A stretch of 5,990 nt of DNA from Muribaculaceae bacterium (GTDB taxonomy: Bacteria > Bacteroidota > Bacteroidia > Bacteroidales > Muribaculaceae). Numbering within the stretch: the first letter of the stretch is position 1; each line of letters starts with the position of its first letter. Shown piece by piece: positions 1 through 5,928 of the stretch. Under the pieces are notes generated by a model that was given only the letters and a program-made list of their open reading frames with translations, did no database searches and was not told where the DNA came from. Made by a program: the position numbers and the translations under genes. The stretch is from positions 1 to 5,990 of the forward strand of contig JAFYCU010000088.1 of assembly GCA_017545095.1 (NCBI GenBank). Direction: 5' to 3'.

Positions 1-240
1 GGCGATGCATGTTGGGTTACTCATGTGCTGGCCGGATGGCCGAGAGGGGTGATACCCATCGTGAATGGGGAAATTGCATCGGGGGAGCCGCATCGTGATG
101 CGGCTCTACATGCTTCATCACTCAAAATTTCGGAAGAAGCAAAACTAGTTGAAAGGTACCGAGTCAAAAATACTATAGATATTACATTACCCTTTAATGC
201 AAACACAATGGTGCTTGTATGTCCATCATTAATCACATGA
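1..240 (+). CDS. Possible 3' end of an unrecognised gene (partial, doubtful)
   Basis: Frame 1 is open from the left edge for 79 codons and stops with TGA at 238-240, so the start would lie outside the window. An internal GTG at 25 is the first possible start inside it. I do not recognise the protein. The last 30 residues (for example IDITLPFNANTMVLV) alternate polar and hydrophobic positions like beta-strands, vaguely as in the C-terminal beta domains of glycoside hydrolases, but that is only an impression. It ends tail-to-tail with the minus-strand ORF at 229-846, overlapping it by 12 nt, which is a normal layout for two real convergent genes. Against it, codon use is mixed (AGA, ATA and CTA occur), the G+C content drops sharply after about position 125, and the first 110 nt hold strong hairpins that could mean a structured RNA or a repeat instead. 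Confidence 0.3.
   Translation, partial: GDACWVTHVLAGWPRGVIPIVNGEIASGEPHRDAALHASSLKISEEAKLVERYRVKNTIDITLPFNANTMVLVCPSLIT
30..106. repeat. Cluster of short inverted repeats (hairpins)
   Basis: Four inverted repeats are packed into 77 nt. They are GGCC/GGCC with a 4-nt loop (30-41), GGGT/ACCC with a 3-nt loop (47-57), CCCAT/ATGGG with a 5-nt loop (55-69), and a perfect 10-bp arm pair GAGCCGCATC/GATGCGGCTC around 2 nt (85-106). The second and third overlap and so are mutually exclusive. The third and fourth share the octamer CATCGTGA (57-64 and 91-98) at the loop. No T-tract follows the last hairpin on either strand, so it is not a standard intrinsic terminator. It could be part of a structured RNA, a dispersed palindromic repeat, or chance within coding sequence. 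I could not match it to a named RNA family. Confidence 0.5.
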
Positions 241-846
241 CTCTTTGAATCGTCTAGTTGCTTCTTCGTGAATGGACATGACAGAAACGTATGCATTGAA
301 AAGTAGTTCAATATTATTCAATGCCCTAATTCGTATACTAGTACCGTACTTAGACGAATTGGTAACTTCAGCAATGACTGAGTTGATGTGATGAATTATA
401 TCATTTTTTGTATTGTTTTTCTCAAATCGTCGCAGTTCGTCGATGTTCATGTCCACCTGGTTATCCTTGCGCTGTTGCTTGTATTCTTTTTTGTCGATGT
501 AGGCGTAATCGGTGGCATAGGACTGCACTTGGATGAGGTATTCTGTGCCTGAATGTCTGTGCCGTCCAATAACGGTGAGCTGTGACATCACGAAGTCGTC
601 GGTTCTTGAGTTTCCGACCGAGTCGGTGCGATAGACCTGATAAATAGTGGTCGAAGTGCGCTGTTGTTTGACGGTGTCGGGGACAAACGTTTTACCCTTT
701 TTAGCGGCTTTTTCCTGTTTCTCCTTGTTCTTGATGTGATTACGGTAGGTACTTAAATTGAAAGACACCGTGCGAGTGCACCCTGCGATTACTCTTTCTG
801 TCGCTGGGCGCATGGTGCTACCTATAGTAGTCTGTGCTCCAGGCAT
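229..846 (-). CDS. Hypothetical protein, 205 aa
   Basis: I do not recognise this protein. An in-frame TAG lies directly before the ATG at 846, so it cannot extend upstream; ATG at codon 12 is an alternative start. It has no hydrophobic segment, so it is probably soluble. Residues 38-62 are rich in Lys, Gln and Glu (KNKEKQEKAAKKGK). Residues 64-115 look beta-rich (TTIYQVYRTD, SQLTVIG, EYLIQVQSYA). Residues 118-145 are highly charged, and 148-200 could form two helices. The sequence IAGC at 20-23 resembles a lipobox, but no hydrophobic stretch precedes it, so a lipoprotein is unlikely. The ORF begins 20 nt after the last permease gene with no visible terminator or promoter between, so it may be co-transcribed. 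Codons from about 140 to the end are much more AT-rich than the front and than the operon, hinting at a junction or transferred DNA. Confidence 0.55.
   Translation of the reverse strand: MPGAQTTIGSTMRPATERVIAGCTRTVSFNLSTYRNHIKNKEKQEKAAKKGKTFVPDTVKQQRTSTTIYQVYRTDSVGNSRTDDFVMSQLTVIGRHRHSGTEYLIQVQSYATDYAYIDKKEYKQQRKDNQVDMNIDELRRFEKNNTKNDIIHHINSVIAEVTNSSKYGTSIRIRALNNIELLFNAYVSVMSIHEEATRRFKESCD
293..360. repeat. Inverted repeats in the AT-rich tail of the hypothetical gene
   Basis: Three perfect short inverted repeats lie close together. They are GCATTGAA (293-300) with TTCAATGC (317-324), AATTCGT (328-334) with ACGAATT (354-360), and, nested inside the latter, AGTAC (340-344) with GTACT (346-350). 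They fall within the AT-rich last third of the ORF at 229-846. Short arms such as these occur by chance in AT-rich DNA, so no function is assigned; they could equally mark an element end or a transcription stop for the convergent pair. Confidence 0.3.
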
Positions 847-866
847 CTAAGGAGATGTGAACAGTT

Positions 867-2108
867 TTATTGATCATCGGGCTCAATGAGGTCGATTGAA
901 TTGGTTACGGTCTTAACGTGCTTGCGGGCGAGGCGCTTCTGGTAGGCGTACACCACGCAGGCCATGCCGAGGTAGGCGGCGGCCTGAATCCAAAGGATGC
1001 GGATCTCGGGCAGAATCTGGCTGACGGAGGCTCCCATGGAGTTGGCCCGGATAAACGCCCGCACGCCAAAGGTGCTGGGGAAGAGCCACGATACGCCCTG
1101 CCAAGCACCGGGGATGCTCGACTGCGGCCACGACACGCCGGTGAGGAACAGCAGCGGCACCGAGACAAAGACCATCAGCAACATCACGTTCTCGCGATAG
1201 CGCACCAGACAAGAGACCGTCATGCCGAAGAAGATGCTGGCCGTCGTGTAGGGCAGCAACAGCAAGAACAACGTCGAGCCGTCGGCCAACTGCGGGAATG
1301 AGAACATGCGGGGAACGGCCATCGAGAGGTAGGCGGCGGCCACGGCGCCCACCATGCCATAACAGAGCGCCTTGCCCCACACCACGCGGTAGGCACCACG
1401 GTAGTGGGGGTCGTCGTCGGGGATGAGCTGGCCGTTGCGATGGCGCTCGCGCGCCGTGCCTGCCGACATGCCGATGCCCAGGGCAAGCGCCTGCTGCAAG
1501 ATGAGCATGAGCACACCTGGCAGCACGCAGGAGCCGTAGTCCCCCGAGGGGTTGAACATCGCCACGTCGTGGGCTATGAGCGGCTGTGCGGTGATGGCAT
1601 TCTCGTGGTCGGTGAAGTTGCCGGCCTTCTTGATGTTCAGGCCCGCACTCATGCGCCCGGCTTCGACCATGGCGGTCTGATAGACGGCCTTGTAGGCGAG
1701 CATGAGCGACATGTCGCAATAGACGCTGACGGTGGCCTGCTCGCCACGGTTGATGCGGTCGGCAAAGTCGGCGGGGATGAGGTAGATGCCCTTCACAATC
1801 TGTCGACTGACCAGCGAACGGGCTTCGTCGAGGTCGGCGGCATGGTATTTCACATCGACATCGGGGGTGGCGTCGCAGTCGTTGATGAACTGGCGCGACA
1901 AGGCCGAGTGCGACTGGTCGACGACCACCACGGGGGTCTCGCGCAGCGTCTCGTTGTTATAAATCCATGAGTAGAGCAATGGGTAGCCCAGCGGCACCAC
2001 GAGCAGGAACATCAGCACACCCTCGTCCTTGAAGACCTGCTTGACCTCCTGCCGCCAAATGTACAGCACATCGGTCACGTGCTCTTTGAGTTTACGGAAT
2101 ATAGACAT
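867..2108 (-). CDS. ABC-2 type transporter permease, second of a pair
   Basis: This is an inner-membrane permease of the ABC-2 superfamily (the ABC2_membrane_3 / YhhJ-YbhR type), 413 aa from ATG at 2108. The open frame runs upstream to 2171, but those 21 residues are unlike the family and would lie deep inside the preceding gene, so the MSIFRKLKEHV start is preferred. Layout: a cytoplasmic amphipathic N-terminus (1-30), TM1 near 31-50, a large periplasmic domain (about 51-190, opening VVVVDQSHSALSRQF), then five TM segments near 193-215, 243-262, 278-298, 306-325 and 370-389. Family-like stretches are NPSGDYGSCVLPGVLM (186-201) and LTGVSWPQSSIPG...VSWLFPST (322-346). The first permease has counterparts to both, showing the two are paralogues that probably form a heterodimeric channel. 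Its start overlaps the upstream permease by 17 nt, consistent with translational coupling. It needs an ATPase subunit that is not in the window. Substrate unknown. Confidence 0.93.
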   Translation of the reverse strand: MSIFRKLKEHVTDVLYIWRQEVKQVFKDEGVLMFLLVVPLGYPLLYSWIYNNETLRETPVVVVDQSHSALSRQFINDCDATPDVDVKYHAADLDEARSLVSRQIVKGIYLIPADFADRINRGEQATVSVYCDMSLMLAYKAVYQTAMVEAGRMSAGLNIKKAGNFTDHENAITAQPLIAHDVAMFNPSGDYGSCVLPGVLMLILQQALALGIGMSAGTARERHRNGQLIPDDDPHYRGAYRVVWGKALCYGMVGAVAAAYLSMAVPRMFSFPQLADGSTLFLLLLPYTTASIFFGMTVSCLVRYRENVMLLMVFVSVPLLFLTGVSWPQSSIPGAWQGVSWLFPSTFGVRAFIRANSMGASVSQILPEIRILWIQAAAYLGMACVVYAYQKRLARKHVKTVTNSIDLIEPDDQ

Positions 2109-3264
2109 AGTTGAGCATTGCGTTTTTAACTTTACGGAGTACGAACCACGGCAGCAGCGTGAAGGCCACAAGCGCCACCAGATGGAACCAGACGTCGATG
2201 ACGGGGAAACCGTTGAGCACGGTGGCCTGGTAGAGCATCCAGTAGTGCCGCAGAGGGAACAGCCACGACATGGACTGTAATGGGGGGTCCATGCCTGCGA
2301 CGGGGAACGCCGAGCCGCACATCGAGATGCCGAGCACCATCCACAGCGAGCTGATGCTCATCGACATGCGCATCGAGGGCATCAGGCCGAAAGCGAAGAT
2401 GCCAAACCCTATCGAAGCAGCCACCTGCAAGAGGGTGAGCCGCACGATGCTCCACGTGCCGCCCAGGCGCGGGAAGTGAAGCACGTCGAAGATGTAATAC
2501 TGGTAGCAGAATATCACCAGCAGGAACACCAGCGCGTGGACAATGAACTTGCCCAGAATGGCCACGACGATGTTGCCTCCGGCGCGGGCGAGCCACTCCT
2601 TGCCGGTGTCGAATTTCATCTCCATTCCGAGCGAGTAGGCCGCCAGCAGCGCCATGAACAGCATCAGGATGCCGGGCACAAACACCGTGGTCAGGCTGTA
2701 GTTGTAACTGCCCTGGGGGTTGGCTATCATGTGCGCGTCGATGGTCACGGGCTGCAGTGCCGCGCGGATCTGCTCGTCGGACGCGCCCTTGGCGCTCAGC
2801 GTGGCTTTGCCCAGCGCTGCCGAGCCCAGCGTGCTGATGGTTTTCAGGTCTTTCGACGCCATCGAACCGGCCGTCATACACGTCATGGTGTAGTAGTACG
2901 AGATGCCAGGCTGACGGCCCGACATGAGCTTCGACGCCGTGCCTTCGGGAATGTAGAGATAGGCGTAGACCTTGCCTTCCTGCATGGCGTTGCGTGCCTC
3001 GGTGACCGACGCGAAGCGATACACCACTCGCGAGTTCTGCATGGCATCCAAGCTGCGGATGAGTCCGCGCGAGGTGGCGCTGTTGTCGTGATCCACCACG
3101 CCGATGGGCAGGTCATTGGGCATTCCTTCGTCGAGCATCGTGGTGAAAAACACCACCAGCAGCACGGGGAACACCACCATGCAGAAGCCGTAGATGCGGT
3201 TCTTGCGCACGATGATGTTGAGCTCGCGCAGCACGATGTCGAAGAAACGGGAAATAGTCTTCAT
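2092..3264 (-). CDS. ABC-2 type transporter permease, first of a pair
   Basis: This is an inner-membrane permease of the same ABC-2 family, 390 aa. ATG at 3264 is chosen over a TTG one codon earlier. It lies 3 nt after the adaptor's TGA, with no Shine-Dalgarno sequence, so translation is probably coupled. Layout: cytoplasmic N-terminus, TM1 near 24-43, periplasmic domain about 44-190 (beginning LPIGVVDHDNSATSRGLIRS, a typical family opening), then TM segments near 193-213, 231-253, 276-295, 303-322 and 359-377. Conserved-looking stretches are NPQGSYNYSLTTVFVPGILM (182-201) and FPVAGMDPPLQSMSWLFPLR (320-339); the second permease has matching NPSGDYG and SWLFP segments. By analogy with YbhS/YbhR, the pair would form the membrane core that loads substrate into the adaptor and outer-membrane channel. 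No Walker or ABC signature motifs are present, so this is not the ATPase. Substrate cannot be inferred. Confidence 0.93.
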   Translation of the reverse strand: MKTISRFFDIVLRELNIIVRKNRIYGFCMVVFPVLLVVFFTTMLDEGMPNDLPIGVVDHDNSATSRGLIRSLDAMQNSRVVYRFASVTEARNAMQEGKVYAYLYIPEGTASKLMSGRQPGISYYYTMTCMTAGSMASKDLKTISTLGSAALGKATLSAKGASDEQIRAALQPVTIDAHMIANPQGSYNYSLTTVFVPGILMLFMALLAAYSLGMEMKFDTGKEWLARAGGNIVVAILGKFIVHALVFLLVIFCYQYYIFDVLHFPRLGGTWSIVRLTLLQVAASIGFGIFAFGLMPSMRMSMSISSLWMVLGISMCGSAFPVAGMDPPLQSMSWLFPLRHYWMLYQATVLNGFPVIDVWFHLVALVAFTLLPWFVLRKVKNAMLNYVYIP

Positions 3265-3267
3265 CAA

Positions 3268-4254
3268 TCACTTTTTAAGGATTACCGACATGCCCGGACG
3301 GATGCCCTCGATGGCCTGCGAGGGACGCGCCTTCACCTCGAAGGTCTTCTGGTCATACTGGCCGCTGGCCTTGGTTGACTTCCACACGGCGAACGAGCCC
3401 TTGTCCTTCATCGAAGTGACCTTCATCTTTGCCTCGGTGTCGAGTGCGGGTATTCTGACGGTGATTTCCTGCCCCACCTTGAGGCCCTTGAGCTGGTCCT
3501 CGCGGATGTGGAACGTGGCCCACTGGTCTTCCATCATGGCGATGCTCATGATGGGCGTTCCGGTGCCGACGAGTTCGCCCACCTTGGGGTAGACATCGGT
3601 CACCTCGCCCGACATCTGGGCCGTCTGAACGGTCTCGCGTATGTAGCCCTGCACCTCCTGCACGGCACCCCGGGCCTGCCCGGCGGCTGCCGATGCGGCC
3701 CGGCGCTCTTCCTGGCGGGTGCCATTCAGGGCCATCTGGTAATTGCTCTGCGCGGTCTTGACCTGGGCCTGCGCCGATTTGTACATGGCCTCGGCCTCGT
3801 CAAACTTCTGGGCGCTGATGACTTGCTCTTCGTAGAGTTTCTTCATTCGGTTGTACGACTTCTCGGCGATTTCGAGGCCGGCCTTTGCCTGCTCCAAGAG
3901 CTGCGCGGCGGCTTGAATCTGCTCCTTGCGTGCGCCATTGTTGGCCATCTGTGCCATGGCCGCAGCGGCATCGGCGGCATTTTGAGCCTGCACCATCTTG
4001 GCGCTCACTTCGGGAGCCTCGATGATGGCCAGCGTGTCGCCGGCGTGGACAAAGTCGCCTTCTTTCGCCTTGAGTGCGAGGATGCGTCCCGGCACTTTGC
4101 CCGACACGCGGTATTCCTCCACCTCCATTTCGCCCTGAATCTCCTCGGGGGCGCGTTGCAGGGCCAGATGGCCGATGAGTGCCACAATGACAACCACGGT
4201 CGAGAATCCGACGATGGCTAACAGGATATTGGTATGTTGACTTTTTGCTGACAT
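3268..4254 (-). CDS. HlyD-family periplasmic adaptor (membrane fusion protein)
   Basis: This adaptor subunit links the inner-membrane permeases to the TolC-type channel. It has 328 aa, usual for the YbhG/YhiI/EmrA-like group. Features in order: a short cytoplasmic N-terminus; a single membrane anchor near 9-31 (ILLAIVGFSTVVVIVALIG) rather than a cleaved signal peptide; the first half of the lipoyl (biotinyl-like) domain at about 44-81, with VSGKVPGRI and KEGDFVHAGDTLAIIE; a long Ala/Gln/Glu/Lys-rich coiled-coil hairpin at about 82-210; the second lipoyl half at about 211-238 (SGEVTDVYPKVGELVGTGTP); and a C-terminal beta-barrel ending IRPGMSVIL. The coiled-coil tip would dock with the TolC homologue encoded 29 nt upstream. 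Its stop is 3 nt before the first permease. The ATG at 4254 has no Shine-Dalgarno sequence but an A/T-rich leader, as is common in Bacteroidota. Confidence 0.96.
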   Translation of the reverse strand: MSAKSQHTNILLAIVGFSTVVVIVALIGHLALQRAPEEIQGEMEVEEYRVSGKVPGRILALKAKEGDFVHAGDTLAIIEAPEVSAKMVQAQNAADAAAAMAQMANNGARKEQIQAAAQLLEQAKAGLEIAEKSYNRMKKLYEEQVISAQKFDEAEAMYKSAQAQVKTAQSNYQMALNGTRQEERRAASAAAGQARGAVQEVQGYIRETVQTAQMSGEVTDVYPKVGELVGTGTPIMSIAMMEDQWATFHIREDQLKGLKVGQEITVRIPALDTEAKMKVTSMKDKGSFAVWKSTKASGQYDQKTFEVKARPSQAIEGIRPGMSVILKK

Positions 4255-4283
4255 GATTTGATTGTTTATGATTTGTAATGGGG

Positions 4284-5765
4284 TTATTTCAGAATGCCTA
4301 ACGCCTTGAGCAGGTCGGTGTGGCTGAGCTGCAGCTCAATCTCGGCATCAATCTTCTGTGTTTGTGCCATGAGCCATGCCGATTGGGCCTCCATGACGGT
4401 GGTGGGCGTGACCACGCCCTCCTCAAAGCCGAGTTTGGCCATTCGCAGATTCTCCTCGGCATTGGCAATGCTCGACTTGGCCAGGGTCAGTTTTTTGTTG
4501 GCTTCGCTGACGCGGAAGCGGTTCTGGCTGACCTGCAGCTCAATCTTCTCGCGTGCGTCCTCGAGTTCGAGGTTGGCAACCGTTGTCGCCTCTTGGGCCG
4601 CCTGAACCTTGTGCTTCACATCACCCCAATTCCAAATGGGGATGCGCACTTGCAGTCCCACATGCCAGAAGCCACCGAAGCGATGCTGGATGCCGTTGAA
4701 GGCATTGGGGTTGGTCACGGCATATCCACCGGTGAACAACACCTGCGGGCGGTTTTCGGCCTTGAACAGATTCACCTCCTGGTGGGTCAGGTCGATCGCG
4801 TTCTGGAGCAAGCGCAGCTCGGGGCGGTTGTCGATGTTCATATCCAAGGGTATAGCGGCGGGTGCAGCGATTTCGTCGGCATTCTCGTCGGCCAGCTGGA
4901 TGGGTTCGTCGACGGGTAGTCCGCACAGCTGGCACAGGAGCATCTTGGTGAGCGACAGCCCGTCGATGACCTTGGCAAGTGCCATCTCTGCCTCGTTGAC
5001 GCGCACCTGCACGCTCAGCTTGTCGCCGCGTGTGGTCAGGCCGACTTCGGTGGTTTTCTCCACATCGTGGTCAAATTTCTTGACCAGGTTGAGGAACGAC
5101 TCGGCCAGGTTCTGCTTGTGACGCAGCGACACCACCTGCCAGTACACGTTGTCGATGTCGTAGAGCGTGGCCTGCCTGCGGGCCTCGAGGGTGTTTGCAG
5201 CCAGTTCCTCCTTGATGTCGGCGATGCGGTTCATCGTCTTGATGGCGCCGCCCATGTAGATGGGTTGGGTCACCGTGATGGCACCAGCAAAAGTGTTGTG
5301 GTTATTGGATTCGAGCGCCTCATTTAGCGAATGCCCCAGGTTGTCAATGGTTCCTTGGGCAGCGGCGACGTAAGGGGCGGCCATTTCTGCCAGCTCCTTG
5401 ACTTTGGCGGGGTCGAGTGGCAACTTGCTCACCTCGCGCTCGATGGCCGAGGTGAACACTTCGCCCAAGTTGTTGAGCAGTTCTTTCTGGTCGTTGTTGA
5501 GAAGCGAAATCCCACGGCTTGTGTACTCATAGGCGCCGACGGCACTCACCCGTGGCAGATACTTCGTCCTGGCCGATTTGCGCTGATTCTCGGCAATACT
5601 CTGTTTGATGCGCGACACCTGCATCTGCTTGTTGTTGTCAAGGGCCATGGTGCGGCACTCGTCGAGGGTCAGCACACGCTGGGCATGCGCTTGAGTCGAT
5701 GGTGATACCAAAAACATCACCAACAAACATCCCAAAAAAAGTGACTTCAGTCTCATACCTTCCAT
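4284..5765 (-). CDS. TolC-family outer-membrane efflux protein
   Basis: This is the outer-membrane channel of the tripartite exporter, and trimers are expected from the family. It has 493 aa from ATG at 5765, or 490 aa from the ATG at 5756; the latter gives a more ordinary signal peptide (MRLKSLFLGCLLVMFLV) and may be the true start. Cleavage is likely after AHA (residue 28). Two outer-membrane-efflux repeats follow. The first (about 31-285) opens LTLDECRTMALDNNKQM and contains the strand-like VSAVGAYEYTS and the NTFAGAITVTQPIYMGG segment. The second (about 310-490) opens NRPELRLLQNAIDL and contains VGLQVRIPIWNWGD and a final GFEEGVVTPTTVMEAQSAW helix. Between the first two strands sits an insert of about 70 residues (84-156), longer than the corresponding E. 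coli TolC surface loop. It is first in the operon, so the promoter must lie to its right. CysGly at 280-281 and CysGly-like FLGC near the N-terminus do not make a convincing lipobox. Confidence 0.96.
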   Translation of the reverse strand: MEGMRLKSLFLGCLLVMFLVSPSTQAHAQRVLTLDECRTMALDNNKQMQVSRIKQSIAENQRKSARTKYLPRVSAVGAYEYTSRGISLLNNDQKELLNNLGEVFTSAIEREVSKLPLDPAKVKELAEMAAPYVAAAQGTIDNLGHSLNEALESNNHNTFAGAITVTQPIYMGGAIKTMNRIADIKEELAANTLEARRQATLYDIDNVYWQVVSLRHKQNLAESFLNLVKKFDHDVEKTTEVGLTTRGDKLSVQVRVNEAEMALAKVIDGLSLTKMLLCQLCGLPVDEPIQLADENADEIAAPAAIPLDMNIDNRPELRLLQNAIDLTHQEVNLFKAENRPQVLFTGGYAVTNPNAFNGIQHRFGGFWHVGLQVRIPIWNWGDVKHKVQAAQEATTVANLELEDAREKIELQVSQNRFRVSEANKKLTLAKSSIANAEENLRMAKLGFEEGVVTPTTVMEAQSAWLMAQTQKIDAEIELQLSHTDLLKALGILK

Positions 5766-5783
5766 AAATAAAAGGTTCGTTAT

Positions 5784-5793
5784 TTACTAGTAA
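5784..5793. repeat. 10-bp palindrome upstream of the TolC-type gene
   Basis: TTACTAGTAA is a perfect 10-bp palindrome, 18 bp before the first start codon of the TolC-type gene. It would lie in that operon's leader. It could be a regulator site or a chance event in AT-rich DNA; it does not share the GTTAA core of the two palindromes at 5830-5861. Confidence 0.25.
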
Positions 5794-5829
5794 TGTATTT
5801 AGCACATGACAGAAAGTCGAAAATTTAAT

Positions 5830-5861
5830 GTTAATTAACTGATTATCATATAGTTAACTAT
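5830..5861. promoter_or_regulatory. Pair of palindromes, candidate operator
   Basis: Two perfect palindromes stand in the divergent intergenic region: GTTAATTAAC (5830-5839) and ATAGTTAACTAT (5850-5861). Both contain GTTAA/TTAAC half-sites, and their centres are 21 bp apart, about two helical turns, so a dimeric regulator could bind both on one face of the DNA. The right one touches the TTG element (5861-5863) of the plus-strand promoter, a position suited to repression or activation of that promoter. Function is inferred; A+T richness makes such palindromes likelier by chance. Confidence 0.4.
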
Positions 5862-5891
5862 TGCATAAGTGGTTGGAAATTAGTACCTTTG
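5861..5891 (+). promoter_or_regulatory. Bacteroidota-type promoter of the divergent plus-strand gene
   Basis: A TTG at 5861-5863 (-33 element) and TACCTTTG at 5884-5891, which fits the -7 consensus TAnnTTTG exactly, are separated by 20 nt; the described Bacteroides spacing is about 19-21. Transcription would begin near 5897, giving a leader of about 20 nt before the ATG at 5916. The leader is A-rich (GTAAGAAAAAAC) with no Shine-Dalgarno sequence. Confidence 0.6.
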
Positions 5892-5928
5892 TAAGAAAAA
5901 ACACCACTAATTTCTATGGGTACTAATT
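5878..5928. repeat. 10-bp inverted repeat bracketing promoter and start codon
   Basis: AATTAGTACC (5878-5887) and GGTACTAATT (5919-5928) are perfect inverted copies, 31 nt apart. A further direct copy of the heptamer ACTAATT lies at 5906-5912, 16 nt before the one at 5922-5928. The left arm covers half of the plus-strand -7 box and the right arm begins directly after the ATG at 5916-5918. This may be a regulator-binding site, or a hairpin in a leader RNA read on the minus strand. Confidence 0.4.

Noticed and set aside
30..70. tRNA-like GGATGGCCGAGAGG reminiscent of a class II tRNA D-arm
   Set aside because: No acceptor stem, anticodon arm or T-loop can be assembled around it.
85..106. Group II intron domain V or intrinsic terminator
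   Set aside because: The GAGCCG start recalls domain V, but the hairpin lacks its bulge, tetraloop and length; no T-tract follows on either strand for a terminator.
21..311. Minus-strand 96-codon ORF overlapping the end of the hypothetical gene
   Set aside because: It overlaps the longer same-strand ORF at 229-846 by 83 nt in another frame, shows no recognisable domain, and spans the hairpin cluster.
2109..2171. N-terminal extension of the second permease
   Set aside because: The 21 extra residues are not family-like and lie in the coding sequence of the first permease; ATG at 2108 gives a normal N-terminus.
2476..3378. Long plus-strand ORF (300 codons) antisense to the first permease
   Set aside because: It is rich in His, Arg, Gln and Gly with no domain, as expected for a mirror frame of a GC-rich gene; the permease frame explains the DNA.
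3508..4221. Plus-strand ORF (237 codons) antisense to the HlyD-type gene
   Set aside because: The Leu/Gly/His-rich translation is a shadow of the adaptor's codons, and no start signal is seen.
5690..5756. Lipoprotein signal in the TolC-type protein
   Set aside because: The FLGC sequence is too close to the N-terminus and has poor -3/-2 residues; an AHA signal peptidase I site fits better.
5820..5827. TAAATTTT as the -7 box of the export operon
   Set aside because: It lacks the final G of TAnnTTTG, and the triplet 19 nt upstream is ATG rather than TTG; kept only as a weaker alternative.
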